Origin: Serripes groenlandicus
Taxonomy: Eukaryota; Mollusca; Bivalvia; Cardiida; Cardiidae
Reading direction: 5' to 3'
Assembly (NCBI GenBank): GCA_031761405.1
Contig: JASEVX010000003.1
Location: 113,959,831 to 114,023,830, forward strand
Length of the DNA stretch: 64,000 bases
The position numbers and the translations under genes were made by a program. Below are positions 40,901 through 43,118 of this stretch, piece by piece. The notes below the pieces were generated by a model. That model had not been told where the DNA came from. It was given only the letters and a program-made list of their open reading frames with translations, and searched no databases. Each line of letters starts with the position of its first letter. Position 1 is the stretch's first letter.

Positions 40901-42047
40901 TCTTGTGGATAAGATTTGGAGAACTTTGAGTATGATCATTTTTGGTATACTTTATCCACATTATTAGAAGATACTCTCTGTTAAATTATGGGTCAAAGGT
41001 CAAGGTCCCTTAAAATTTCTTGTGAGCAAGATATAACGAAAGCTGTACCACTGAGCATGATCATCTTTGGCATACTTGATCCCCATTATAAGGAGGTGGG
41101 CCCTATTGAATTGTTGGAGAAAGGTCAAGGTCACTGGAGATTTATTTTAAAATTTCTTGTGGGCAAGATTTAGAGAACACAGTAACTTTGAGGATGTTCA
41201 TCCTTGGCAAACTTGACCCCATTATTAGAAAATATGCCCTTTATGGCTATGGTGAAAACTTTAAAAATGTTCTTCTCCAAAAATATGATGCCAATTTTCA
41301 TCAAATTTGTAGAAATAATTCTTGATTTGACCCTCTATTAGATTTCTTCAAACTGTGTAGATGGGTAAAAAAAAACAATACCACTAGGGGACGGGGCTGT
41401 TTTGCCGTATATGGCTATAGTGGAAAACAATTAAAATCTTCTCCTCCAAAAGTATGTAGCCTATTATCAAATTATTTTGTAGAAAAAATCTCTATCAGGT
41501 TCCTTCAAGCCATGTTGATTGATAAAAAAACATGGCCGCTATGTTTCCCTCATACAGACGCTTTCTGGTGCCTCTGCAGACGACGACTTTTTCAAACATT
41601 GTGACAAATGGAGAAATTGCTCATAATGACCAATTTCTCCTTTTGCCACAATGTTATCAATTTGTTCAGACATTATATATACAATTATAGGTATTTTCCT
41701 ATATTTTTTATTTTTTATTGGACTTGTTCTAAGTCGTCTGCTGAAGATTTGCTGTATGTGGGAAAGGATTAATGACAGTGAAGAAATGCTGGTCTGGCCC
41801 TGTCATGCCTCTTGTTTGGAGTTCTTATAAAGCATTGAATTTTAACCATTTTGTATTTTCAGATTTGAAAATAGAACAATTACAGGACTTTCTTTCCAAA
41901 TTATTCGAACCGCCCCTAGACCTACGGATGCCTAAGATACCCAGTATGAGAAATGAAAGTTTCCAGAATCTTTATAAACAGTATGAAAATGTGATGAAAT
42001 TAGTGAACGAGTATGGATATATTGAAAAGGCTTTGAAAACCTCCTGA
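1015..42047 (+). CDS. USP28: USP25/USP28-type ubiquitin carboxyl-terminal hydrolase, 3' 18 exons (5'-partial)
   Basis: Deubiquitinase of peptidase family C19 that cleaves ubiquitin isopeptide bonds. Exons: 1015-1176, 3242-3330, 5135-5226, 7151-7299, 8884-9011, 10633-10728, 12157-12309, 14290-14639, 16918-16988, 18271-18499, 21856-22044, 27431-27603, 30949-31133, 32058-32142, 35100-35179, 36265-36394, 40018-40204, 41863-42047. All introns are GT-AG and every phase matches, giving 910 codons and a TGA. Diagnostic motifs in order are [57 protein letters not shown], the His box [10 protein letters not shown]...GHYWAY, and [12 protein letters not shown]...NASAYCLMY. This order and the helical insert between the two halves of the catalytic domain are specific to USP25/USP28; invertebrates usually carry one pro-orthologue, so the symbol is provisional. 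By comparison with vertebrate USP28 (about 1077 aa) some 150 N-terminal residues, including the UBA/UIM region and catalytic Cys, lie before the window. The intact frame argues for a functional gene. Confidence 0.95.
1189..1301 (+). mobile_element. piggyBac-like MITE, 5' half, interrupted
   Basis: TTTAACCCTTTCTCTCAT start with GACGCTTTCTGA and CTGCAGCAG landmarks. It breaks at the T-run after the central hairpin, where a TAGCTC-type element begins, the same site as in the copy at 23305. Confidence 0.7.
1301..1910 (+). repeat. TAGCTC-type element, 5' end and body
   Basis: Starts TTTTTTAGCTCACTTGAATA with the palindromic AAGTGCTCACTGTAAGC segment typical of this superfamily. The 3' terminus is not clear; sequence grades into unrelated repeats by about 1910. 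Confidence 0.5.
1911..2680. repeat. Tandem repeats bounded by an 18-bp inverted repeat
   Basis: An 18-bp perfect inverted repeat (ACTGACCAAAGACATTTA at about 1915 and its complement at about 2438) encloses three diverged units of about 140 bp containing TTTTCCTTCAATTTGACC. After 2455 there are about seven diverged 35-bp units (AGTGTAAGAGTAAAGGTCTC). Confidence 0.6.
2830..2983 (+). mobile_element. piggyBac-like MITE, internally deleted
   Basis: TTAA at 2826-2829 and 2984-2987 flank a 154-bp copy with CCCTTTCCTACATATAGACG at the left and GTGGGGAAGGG at the right. The central hairpin is deleted. Confidence 0.8.
3242..3330 (+). CDS. USP28: USP25/28 exon b: [17 protein letters not shown] block
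   Basis: 29 codons plus 2 nt. Encodes the QQDVSEF..LL.WLEDAF block (Q-Q supplied by the previous exon), the conserved USP sequence around the oxyanion-side helix, then a Ser/Pro-rich linker. Donor GTAAGA. Confidence 0.95.
3495..3755. mobile_element. TGAGC-ended palindromic MITE, degenerate
   Basis: Copy of the family with inverted ends TGAGC(C/T)G.TYC.CGAGAAAACCAAC and an internal GATCAGCCTG.GCAG...CTG.GCAGGCTGATC arm. Both ends are recognisable but mutated. Confidence 0.6.
3756..4342. other. Intron sequence, mostly unclassified
   Basis: No gene or strong repeat is seen. A degenerate tRNA-like/SINE stretch (GATGCAGTGGTATAGCATCGG) lies at about 3931-4000. Confidence 0.4.
4347..4550 (+). mobile_element. 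piggyBac-like MITE, 3' truncated
   Basis: TTAA at 4343-4346, then the standard left end through the central hairpin (GCTC AAAACAAGC, one mutation) and the GTCGTCTGCTGCA right-arm motif; the right terminus is lost. Confidence 0.8.
4641..5040 (+). mobile_element. Two fused SINE copies (tRNA-like head, Meta-like tail)
   Basis: A head CCTCGGTGGTGAAGTGGTGG with a B-box-like GGGGTCAATC is followed by a GATAAATGGACCGGTAGTACT body, then at about 4800 the body of the second SINE family (CCAATGGGCTAACAG...AGTAGGTGAACTGG) and an ACTGAAAAATTGTTGAAAAT tail. This looks like one SINE inserted in another. Confidence 0.65.
5135..5226 (+). CDS. USP28: USP25/28 exon c: [11 protein letters not shown] block
   Basis: 92 nt; phase 2 in, phase 1 out. 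Encodes a short variable linker followed by [18 protein letters not shown], the conserved FYG motif of the USP core. Acceptor ATTTACAG, donor GTAAAC. Confidence 0.95.
5315..6638 (+). mobile_element. TAGCTC...CTCTTAT element with ~165-180 bp monomers
   Basis: 5' end TAGCTCCTGAGCATAAAGTG and 3' end CAGGTGAGCTTTCCAGGGCC with hairpin GGGCCATCATGGCCC then TCTTAT. The body has about five diverged monomers marked by ATGGCCGCCAGGGG (about 5636, 6056, 6233, 6394, 6551). No ORF of its own, so non-autonomous. Short ORFs here are repeat readings. Confidence 0.75.
5733..5994 (+). mobile_element. Nested TTGGCCGG-type element
   Basis: Inserted in a monomer of the enclosing element between TTTTCAAATAATTT and AGAAATGTTTC. 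It starts TTTGGCCGGATCGCTCTAGC and ends GCCGACAATCCGGC..GGTTTCATGTTT. The same element occurs at 26450-26860 and, reversed, at 55033-55193. Confidence 0.75.
6717..6935 (-). mobile_element. piggyBac-like MITE, reversed
   Basis: TTAA at 6713-6716 and 6936-6939; CTGCAGCAGACGACTTTGAA left arm and GTCTATAACTGGAGAAGGG right end. The central hairpin is decayed. Confidence 0.75.
7151..7299 (+). CDS. USP28: USP25/28 exon d: [23 protein letters not shown] block
   Basis: 149 nt. Encodes the F.Q.PLQV.GY..+.ESLE segment, corresponding to the fingers region, and ends KSGQE. Donor is the weaker GTTTGC. A G-rich minisatellite starts a few bases downstream. Confidence 0.95.
7306..8372. repeat. G-rich minisatellite directly after exon d
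   Basis: About 24 copies of a 35-48 bp unit built on TAGATATATCTAAGGAATGG and TTGGGGGACTGTCTGTTTG. Includes a 24-nt G run near 8052-8075 and many runs of 5-13 G. Minus-strand ORFs here (Pro-rich, [10 protein letters not shown] repeats) are products of the repeat. Confidence 0.95.
8490..8543 (+). other. Exon-like 54-nt segment with in-frame stop (possible poison exon)
   Basis: Flanked by TTAAACCAG and GTAAGC, a good acceptor and donor, in the phase-0 intron between exons d and e. 54 nt keeps the frame, but reading from exon d gives TGA at 8508-8510. Family members have no residues here. It could be a regulated stop cassette or a decoy. Confidence 0.3.
8645..8831 (-). mobile_element. piggyBac-like MITE, decayed
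   Basis: CCCACATACACCAAATCTGC left arm and GAGAAAGGG/TTAA (8832-8835) right end. Confidence 0.65.
8884..9011 (+). CDS. USP28: USP25/28 exon e: [12 protein letters not shown] block
   Basis: 128 nt, phase 0 in. Encodes [36 protein letters not shown], the USP LP.VL.f.L.RF motif; the GRPEKIH variant is typical of USP25/28. Donor GTGAGA. Confidence 0.96.
9100..9546 (-). mobile_element. Two abutting piggyBac-like MITEs
   Basis: First copy 9100-9323 (TTAA at 9096-9099), second about 9327-9546 (TTAA at 9547-9550), separated by 3-4 bp, as if the second inserted at the target site of the first. Both in the GTTTTGAGC-hairpin orientation. Confidence 0.85.
9685..9905 (+). mobile_element. SINE, tRNA-like head partly decayed
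   Basis: TTGTTAGAGCGTCCACCTTGAGG head with GAGGGTCGATCTC B-box-like motif; body GTGTCAGGATAAATGGACCA and tail GTGATATAACTGAAACCTTG. Confidence 0.7.
10068..10504. mobile_element. Two adjacent piggyBac-like MITEs in opposite orientation
   Basis: 10068-10284 (minus, TTAA 10064-10067, eroded right end) and 10301-10504 (plus, TTAA at 10297-10300 and 10505-10508). The second has the GCTC/GAGC central hairpin and a 3' internal deletion. Confidence 0.85.
10633..10728 (+). CDS. USP28: USP25/28 exon f: charged helix of the catalytic-domain insertion
   Basis: 96 nt. Encodes [18 protein letters not shown].. [15 protein letters not shown], a highly charged amphipathic helix. It corresponds to the start of the USP25/28-specific insertion in the catalytic domain, which in vertebrate proteins mediates dimerisation (USP28) or autoinhibitory tetramerisation (USP25). 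Confidence 0.93.
11064..11676 (+). mobile_element. TAGCT...CTCTTGT element
   Basis: Starts TTTTTTAGCTATTGTGATCA; ends CAGGTGAGCGATCCAGGGCC, hairpin GGGCCAACATGGCCC, CTCTTGTTT. Body has degenerate monomers (GTTCCTAAGGTGGTCCTCT; CCAAAAGAACATG). Confidence 0.75.
11677..12098 (+). mobile_element. Second element of the same superfamily, split by a SINE
   Basis: Body continues with GGTAACCCTCTATGAGATTC and ATGCCCGCCAGGGG, is interrupted by the SINE at 11823-12047, and ends with hairpin GGCCCTCTTGGGCC followed by TCTTGTC at about 12092-12098. Confidence 0.6.
11823..12047 (+). mobile_element. Full-length tRNA-headed SINE with 13-bp target-site duplication
   Basis: Flanked by AATCTTTGGTTTA at 11810-11822 and 12048-12060. 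A box TGGTCGAGTGG, B box GGTTCGATCCC: a tRNA-Leu/Ser-like head. The 3' part GTGATATAACTGAAATATTG TTGAAA..CGTAAAACCCCAATAAATAA resembles the Meta domain of mollusc MetaSINEs. Confidence 0.92.
12157..12309 (+). CDS. USP28: USP25/28 exon g: insertion domain, second segment
   Basis: 153 nt. Encodes [23 protein letters not shown], matching the YVKYGSG..RFPL.D.L.Y..EFA pattern of USP25/28, then a variable tail. Acceptor CTTGCAG, donor GTACAT. Confidence 0.93.
12380..13165. repeat. Five tandem copies of a 146-bp unit
   Basis: The motif CTTGTCC(A/G)GAG(A)ATAACTT recurs at about 12411, 12557, 12703, 12849, 12995 and 13141, exactly 146 bp apart, with few differences between copies. Starts about 70 bp after exon g. 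Confidence 0.93.
13166..13894. other. Intron sequence with no recognised feature
   Basis: AT-rich, non-repetitive. ORFs of 71 and 83 codons on opposite strands overlap here and neither shows family features or splice support. Confidence 0.5.
13899..14120 (-). mobile_element. piggyBac-like MITE, full length
   Basis: TTAA at 13895-13898 and 14121-14124; 222 bp; central hairpin TTGCACGTTTTGTGCAA (CAC/GTG version). Confidence 0.92.
14290..14639 (+). CDS. USP28: USP25/28 exon h: Ser/Pro/Thr-rich linker then returning helix
   Basis: 350 nt, the largest exon. The first about 85 residues are low complexity (Pro, Ser, Thr, Ala), a disordered loop inside the insertion as in vertebrate paralogues. The end, [20 protein letters not shown], is the conserved helix leading back into the catalytic core. 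An overlapping minus-strand ORF of 85 codons here is a shadow of this compositional bias. Confidence 0.93.
14780..16326 (+). mobile_element. TAGCTC...CTCTTGT element split by a second one
   Basis: 5' end TTTTTAGCTCAAGCTGATTT at 14776; 3' end ATCCAGGGCTATCATGG..ACTCTTGTTTT at 16309-16328. Its body resumes after 15772 with AATCCATGCAGAATTCTGG, which in the related element at 5315 follows ATTCCTTCAAATTGTTGGG directly. Confidence 0.75.
14927..15772 (+). mobile_element. Nested TAGCTC...CTCTTGT element with 161-bp monomers
   Basis: Starts TAGCTCTACTGGCCAAAGGC, then (CCGTGCGT)n and monomers marked by CTTGTTAACACGATACAGTC at 15011, 15172 and 15333 (161-bp steps) plus diverged fourth and fifth units; ends with hairpin GGCCCTCATGGGCC and TCTTGTTTTT. 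Confidence 0.85.
16327..16699. other. Intron sequence with no recognised feature
   Basis: Contains a short (CTGT)n patch at about 16384 and no coding or element signature I can support. Confidence 0.4.
16700..16845 (-). mobile_element. piggyBac-like MITE fragment
   Basis: CAACATACAACAATTCTGCAG left arm; the central part is replaced by (TA)n and the right end is lost before exon i. Confidence 0.55.
16918..16988 (+). CDS. USP28: USP25/28 exon i: helix before the His box
   Basis: 71 nt. Encodes [20 protein letters not shown], the helix that precedes the [11 protein letters not shown] strand in USP25/28. Acceptor CTATCAG, donor GTATTT. Confidence 0.92.
17031..17116 (+). mobile_element. TAGCTC-type element, 5' stub
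   Basis: Starts TAGCTCGAATATTCAAAGAA with the ATGAGAGCT palindrome; cut after about 85 bp by the TA-flanked element. Confidence 0.6.
17117..18206. mobile_element. TA-flanked 1.09-kb TIR element (pogo/Tc1-like, non-autonomous)
   Basis: Terminal inverted repeats CAGTCAAAC(T)TGTGATCAG and CTGATCGCATGTTTGACTG meet TA on both sides (17115-17116, 18207-18208). Inside are an inverted pair TGATCAGCAGCCACC/GGTGGCTGCTGATCA (about 17130-17195) and a 191-bp tandem duplication (17291-17481/17482-17672). No transposase ORF. Its right end is 64 bp from the exon j acceptor. Confidence 0.75.
18271..18499 (+). CDS. USP28: USP25/28 exon j: catalytic His/Asn box
   Basis: 229 nt. Encodes [20 protein letters not shown]. 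The catalytic His codon is 18325-18327; 17 residues later, in KFNDI, the Asn at 18376-18378 occupies the third triad position, the same His-to-Asn spacing as known for USP28. It ends with [13 protein letters not shown], the close of the catalytic domain. A SINE lies about 15 bp beyond the GTAAGT donor. Confidence 0.97.
18514..18777 (+). mobile_element. tRNA-headed SINE adjacent to exon j donor
   Basis: Head CCTCGGTGGTGAAGTGGTAG with B box AGGTTCGATCCC; body GTGTCAGGATAGATGGACCA; tail ending AATTGTTGAAAGCAGCATAA. Retained in unspliced reading of exon j, so it explains the ORF extension there. Confidence 0.85.
18902..19100 (+). mobile_element. piggyBac-like MITE, diverged
   Basis: CCCCTTCCCCACCTGTAGAC left end, GCTCAAAACGAGC hairpin, CTGCTGCAGATTTGCTGTAT right arm; right terminus eroded, directly before the next MITE. 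Confidence 0.75.
19105..19437 (+). mobile_element. piggyBac-like MITE interrupted by a SINE tail
   Basis: TTAA at 19101-19104 and after GGG at 19436-19438. The element is split at 19250/19383 by a 132-bp SINE piece. Confidence 0.9.
19251..19382 (+). mobile_element. 5'-truncated SINE nested in a MITE, 12-bp TSD
   Basis: GTTATCCATTCA is present at 19239-19250 and 19383-19394; other MITE copies contain it once. The insert is the SINE 3' part (GTTGCTTGGGAAGATTG... Meta-like domain ...CAATCAATCAAT), a typical 5'-truncated LINE-mobilised insertion. Confidence 0.93.
19439..19790. other. Intron sequence with no recognised feature
   Basis: Non-repetitive; an 84-codon minus-strand ORF ends here but has no recognisable family signature. 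Confidence 0.4.
19795..20152. repeat. 41-bp minisatellite derived partly from a MITE end
   Basis: About nine units of CTGTAGGATTAAAGTATAAG plus CTTTTTACACATAAACCCAGG; starts at 19802, 19843, 19884, 19925. Some units read CTTTTCCCACATACAACAAG, the outer end of the MITE that follows at 20384. Confidence 0.85.
20153..20377 (+). mobile_element. Full-length tRNA-headed SINE with 11-bp TSD
   Basis: ATAAGCTTTTC at 20142-20152 and 20378-20388 flank the same SINE family as 11823-12047. A box TGGCCGAGTGG is intact, B box mutated (GTGTTCAATAACC). Inserted in the last minisatellite unit/MITE end. Confidence 0.88.
20384..20552 (-). mobile_element. piggyBac-like MITE
   Basis: CCCACATACAACAAATCTGC left end, GTCATCTGCTGCAG right arm, TTAA at 20553-20556. 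Confidence 0.7.
20596..21168. mobile_element. MITE cluster: piggyBac-like pieces split by a TGAGC-type MITE
   Basis: piggyBac-like arms at 20596-20680, 20691-20850 and 21036-21168 surround a copy of the TGAGC(T/C) family at about 20850-21035 (TGTATCGACC..., CATGTTGGTTTTCTCATGGG, ACGGCTCATATG). Confidence 0.6.
21239..21489. mobile_element. TGAGC-ended palindromic MITE
   Basis: Ends ATATGAGCAATTCCACGGG and its near complement TCGTGGAAAAGCTCATAT; AAAACCAACATT/AATGTTGGTTTT inner arms. 251 bp. Confidence 0.82.
21503..21744. mobile_element. 242-bp MITE with 29-bp terminal inverted repeats
   Basis: CGAGGGCTTGGCGTGAAACG at 21503 and its complement ending at 21744 pair over 29 bp with one mismatch. 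Inside, AAATTTAGGTGCCATT (21615-21630) pairs perfectly with 21650-21665. Ends 111 bp before exon k. Confidence 0.88.
21856..22044 (+). CDS. USP28: USP25/28 exon k: start of C-terminal extension
   Basis: 189 nt. Encodes [32 protein letters not shown], aligning with the helical segment after the catalytic domain of USP25/28. Acidic and helical. Donor GTATCA. Confidence 0.92.
22133..22342 (-). mobile_element. piggyBac-like MITE
   Basis: TTAA at 22129-22132 and 22343-22346; CCCTTTCCCACATACAACAA and GTGGGAAAGGG ends. Confidence 0.88.
22601..22821 (-). mobile_element. piggyBac-like MITE
   Basis: TTAG at 22597-22600 (mutated target) and TTAA at 22822-22825; central hairpin GCTCGTTTTGAGC intact. 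Confidence 0.88.
23430..24992 (+). mobile_element. TAGCTC...CTCTTGT element with six 163-bp monomers, nested in the MITE
   Basis: Starts TAGCTCGCCTATTCGAAGAA, ends GATAGGCGAGCTATATTGTC with hairpin TTGTCCTCCGACAA then CTCTTGT. Against intact MITE copies the insertion falls inside a T run with no target duplication. Monomers start at 23507, 23670, 23833 and on at 163-bp steps to about 24440; a T-rich non-repetitive 3' section follows. No transposase/helicase ORF. Confidence 0.9.
23507..24440. repeat. 163-bp tandem array with 326-bp higher-order period
   Basis: Odd monomers read TTTGAAACTTC..CAGGATCATT, even ones TTTCAAACTTC..CAGGGTCATT, through six units. Short ORFs on both strands recur once per unit. 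Confidence 0.93.
25836..26093. repeat. CT-rich microsatellite
   Basis: (TCTCTG)n/(CT)n followed by a C run and (CTCTC/CCTCT)n over about 255 bp. Long Ser/Leu/Pro or Arg/Glu ORFs on both strands are readings of it. Confidence 0.97.
26450..26860 (+). mobile_element. TTGGCCGG...TTTCTTGT element with partial internal duplication
   Basis: Starts TTGGCCGGATTGCTCTAGCA; a about 170-bp block (GGTCTATAGATTGGC...GTTACTTTGA) is tandemly repeated; ends TTGCCGACAATCCGGCGG then TTTCTTGTTT. Confidence 0.8.
26957..27308 (+). mobile_element. piggyBac-like MITE, 352-bp extended version
   Basis: TTAA at 26953-26956 and 27309-27312. After the GTCGTATACTGCAG arm a second partial copy (AAAACGAGCAATTTCTCC) follows, so it is a composite of two MITEs sharing outer ends. 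Confidence 0.85.
27431..27603 (+). CDS. USP28: USP25/28 exon l: variable C-terminal segment
   Basis: 173 nt. First half is Thr/Gln-rich linker; the second half ([20 protein letters not shown]) is weakly helical. Poorly conserved in the family, placed by splice phase and by flanking exons. A MITE starts about 20 bp after the GTAAGG donor. Confidence 0.9.
27626..27960. mobile_element. piggyBac-like MITE plus adjacent fragment
   Basis: Full copy 27626-27846 with TTAA at 27622-27625 and 27847-27850, then a truncated copy sharing that TTAA to about 27960. Begins 22 bp after exon l. Confidence 0.85.
27961..29628. other. Unclassified intron segment with paired palindromes
   Basis: Holds the palindrome GCGAAGTCGACTTCGC at 28421-28436 and a one-base variant at 28454-28469. 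A direct repeat of ATACAAATAATTTACGTT is seen at about 28994 and 29135. ORFs of 68-111 codons overlap on both strands without family signature. It may be one decayed element, but no termini could be established. Confidence 0.35.
29633..29854 (+). mobile_element. piggyBac-like MITE, full length
   Basis: TTAA at 29629-29632 and 29855-29858; 222 bp; GCACAAAACGTGC hairpin. Confidence 0.93.
29920..30900. repeat. Repeat fragments in intron before exon m
   Basis: MITE left-arm fragment (29925-29985), an unclassified CTTCGAAGAAGAGGGGGAAT repeat start at about 30020, a MITE end at 30690, and a TAGCTC-superfamily 3' end (GGTGAGCGATCCAGGGCC, hairpin GGGCCATCATGGCCC) at about 30753-30787. 30220-30660 shows nothing recognisable. 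Confidence 0.5.
30949..31133 (+). CDS. USP28: USP25/28 exon m: EYKRLQ..DPRLQH block
   Basis: 185 nt. Encodes [20 protein letters not shown] and [20 protein letters not shown], matching the E(Y)SRLY.LA.E.P...DPRLQH.L.YF..N.AP block of vertebrate USP28, followed by [10 protein letters not shown]. Confidence 0.94.
31257..31435 (+). mobile_element. piggyBac-like MITE with left-arm deletion
   Basis: TTTAACCCTTTCCC joins directly to TTTTTGAAAACATAGTGAC, skipping about 40 bp of left arm; GCACAAAACGTGC hairpin and GTCGTCTGCTGCAG arm remain. Confidence 0.85.
31510..31982 (+). mobile_element. TAGCTC-superfamily 3' segment
   Basis: Monomer remnants (TTGTTCAAATT, CATGGACTTGTATA) end with CAGGTGAGCGATATAGCACC..CATGGTCCTCTTGT. 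Confidence 0.55.
32058..32142 (+). CDS. USP28: USP25/28 exon n: short C-terminal helix
   Basis: 85 nt. Encodes [20 protein letters not shown] plus 9 residues. The acceptor is TTTTATTTTAG; using the next AG would open a stop-containing frame, so this start is fixed by phase. Confidence 0.9.
32263..32499 (+). mobile_element. SINE, second tRNA family
   Basis: GGGCTGTCAATCCAGGGGTT head, TTTCGAATCCC B-box-like motif, body CTAATGGGCTAACAG, tail CTGAAAAATTTGTTGAAAAT and (CAAT)n. The MITE at 32504 begins at its tail. Confidence 0.8.
32504..32726 (+). mobile_element. piggyBac-like MITE, full length
   Basis: TTAA at 32500-32503 and 32727-32730; GCACAAAACGTGC hairpin. Confidence 0.92.
33161..33383 (-). 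mobile_element. piggyBac-like MITE, full length
   Basis: TTAA at 33157-33160 and 33384-33387; GCACGTTTTGTGC hairpin. Confidence 0.92.
33388..34289. other. Intron sequence with no recognised feature
   Basis: AT-rich and unique within the window; a weak MITE-arm remnant (GCAAAAGGAGACATTGCTCA) lies at 34155. Confidence 0.4.
34290..35060 (-). mobile_element. Three decayed piggyBac-like MITEs
   Basis: Copies at about 34290-34497, 34660-34790 and 34900-35055, each with one or both CTGCTGCAG arms and eroded termini. Confidence 0.6.
35100..35179 (+). CDS. USP28: USP25/28 exon o: [12 protein letters not shown] block
   Basis: 80 nt. Encodes [20 protein letters not shown], aligning with the KWHEDYSLFRKVSVYLL motif region of the USP28 C-terminus. 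Confidence 0.93.
35332..35500 (+). mobile_element. SINE, tRNA-like head
   Basis: CCACGTTGGTATAGTGGTAG (A-box-like) head; TTCCCTCCTTGGCACTCAGG body shared with 9685-9905; tail lost into a minisatellite of GTAAATACAG units (35510-35715). Confidence 0.7.
35510..35935. repeat. GTAAATACAG-rich short tandem repeats and monomer remnants
   Basis: Irregular units of AGGT(G)TAAAGTAAATACAG to 35715. Then sequence like the GTCACTAGGTCAAATTGAAGG monomers of 43119-43970 runs to about 35925. Confidence 0.6.
35937..36107 (+). mobile_element. 5'-truncated SINE (same family as 11823)
   Basis: Begins inside the tRNA head at CGTCCCGGGTTGGATCCCC and runs to CCAATAAATAAATA. Confidence 0.85.
36265..36394 (+). CDS. 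USP28: USP25/28 exon p: [12 protein letters not shown] block
   Basis: 130 nt. Encodes [20 protein letters not shown] and [11 protein letters not shown], corresponding to the KYQEALSYLVYAYQ segment. The last codon is followed by a GTAAGG donor; a 2.3-kb tandem-repeat element starts 65 bp later. Confidence 0.93.
36460..38802 (+). mobile_element. 2.3-kb TAGATC...CTCTTGT element with ten 166-bp monomers
   Basis: Starts TAGATCACCTAGAGCCAAAG, with (GTCCGTC)n; ends CAGGTGATCGATTTTAGGGC, hairpin GGGCCATCTTGGCCC and TCTTGTTTT. Monomers marked by ATGGCCGCCAGGG at 36817, 36983, 37149, 37315, 37481, 37647, 37813, 37979, 38145 (all 166 bp apart) and 38302. Serial plus-strand ORFs ([20 protein letters not shown]) are repeat readings. 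Confidence 0.92.
38803..39341 (+). mobile_element. Adjacent TAGCTC-superfamily element containing a coding-like insert
   Basis: (TCTGTCTGTCCGTCA)n start, monomer-like body (GTTCCTTGGATGACC), end AGATGAGCAATATAGGACC..CATGGTACTCTTGTTTC. The stretch 38897-39013 differs from all monomers and reads [20 protein letters not shown] then [20 protein letters not shown] in one open frame after a CAG. Confidence 0.6.
39711..39931 (+). mobile_element. piggyBac-like MITE
   Basis: CCTTTCCCTCTTATAGACGC left end, GCACAAAACGTGC hairpin, right end GAGGTAAAGGG/TTTAA. Confidence 0.88.
40018..40204 (+). CDS. USP28: USP25/28 exon q: penultimate exon
   Basis: 187 nt. Encodes [20 protein letters not shown], then [15 protein letters not shown], matching the EVMRNHWCSYLGQDI motif near the end of USP28. 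Confidence 0.94.
40389..40735 (+). mobile_element. piggyBac-like MITE plus adjoining fragment
   Basis: Full copy 40389-40610 (TTAA 40385-40388 and 40611-40614; GCACAAAACGTGC hairpin). A MITE right half with a GCTCATTTTGAGCATTTTGAGC duplication follows to about 40735. Confidence 0.88.
40860..41543. repeat. Degenerate ~120-165 bp tandem monomers
   Basis: Three units with TTCTTGTG(A/G)GCAAGAT and TTTGGCATACTTGAT to 41225, then monomers with TTTTGCCGTATATGGCTATA and AACATGGCCGCTATG. A TAGCTC-superfamily body lacking both ends. Confidence 0.55.
41544..41771 (+). mobile_element. piggyBac-like MITE next to the last exon
   Basis: TTTCCCTCATACAGACGCTT left end, GTCGTCTGCTGAAG arm, GTGGGAAAGGATTAA right end; about 90 bp before exon r. 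Confidence 0.8.
41863..42047 (+). CDS. USP28: USP25/28 exon r: terminal coding exon with stop
   Basis: 185 nt, ending in TGA at 42045-42047. Encodes [20 protein letters not shown] and a final helix ending ALKTS. The protein C-terminus is complete. Confidence 0.94.
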
Positions 42048-42620
42048 CCATCAAACTGGTATCGGAGCACATGTCTCTTCCCTACAATATCTCTCTTATG
42101 ACTCAACCCAACCCTATGTTGTAGTCAAAAGAGTTGTCTCCCTGAGTACCCACAACATAGGACTTGAGTGTCAAATAAGGATTTTAAAACTTATAACTTA
42201 AAAAATGCCCCTTATCTAAAGCTCTGTTGGAGAGCTGTTGTTTTTCTGTTTAAATAAGCACAGAAGAAAAACAAGCCTCTTTTTTCAGTAAATATATCCT
42301 TACATTTATATTTTGATTACAAACATGATGGATGTCTAGAAGAATAGGAGTGAATTGATCTTCAATTTAATCAAATTTTCTAATTGATCCTTTCCAACTT
42401 GCAGACACAAAAGTAATAATTACCAATGTATTATTTTCAAATATTATTTTGTTTTGAACGTCTATGTCATGGAACAAGTTATTACTGGTGAAGTTTAAAA
42501 GTCTTCATTGTTTATTAAGCACTCCAAAAAAACTACTAAATGATATAACTATTTTTTTATTAGAAGACTTAAGCATCTGCAACAGGTGTTCGGCGAATTC
42601 TCTGCAGCATATACTATTAA
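42048..42620 (+). other. Probable USP25/28 3' UTR / downstream sequence
   Basis: About 570 bp of AT-rich, non-repetitive sequence after the stop codon. No canonical AATAAA occurs before the MITE at 42621; the first clear one is at 43065-43070, so either a variant signal is used or the 3' UTR crosses the MITE. Extent is not defined by sequence alone. Confidence 0.45.
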
Positions 42621-43035
42621 CCCTTTCCCTCATATAGACGCTTTCTGACGCCTATGCAGCAGAAGGCTTTTTGAAAACATAGTGACAAAAGAAGAAATTG
42701 CACAGAACGTGCAATTTCTCCTTTTGCCACAATGTTTTCCACTTTTTGTCATAAGTTATCCATTCAATTATGGAGATTTTCTATTTTTTGACAAAATACG
42801 TTCGAAGTCGTCTGCTCCAGAATTGTCGTACGAGGGAAAGGGTTAAACCTTTCACACTTACAACAAATCTGCTGCAGACAACTTTGAAAACATCTAGTAA
42901 AACATTTGGAAAAAAACGATAAATTAAAAAACAACTATTGATAAAAGTTTAAAAGATTGTGGCATAAGGAGAAATTGCTTATCAAAACGTTTTCAATGTT
43001 GTCCGCTGGAGATGCGTAGATGGAAAAGAATAATC
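42621..43035. mobile_element. piggyBac-like MITE plus abutting decayed copy
   Basis: Full copy 42621-42842 with TTAA at 42617-42620 and 42843-42846; hairpin GCACAGAACGTGC. A second copy (CCTTTCACACTTACAACAAA) shares the right TTAA and decays by 43035. Confidence 0.88.
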
Positions 43036-43118
43036 ATTTGATTTACCCAATGTGTTATCATACAAATAAAGTTGATGGGGTGTATATACGATAGAATTTG
43101 TTGATCTGTCTTAGTTTT

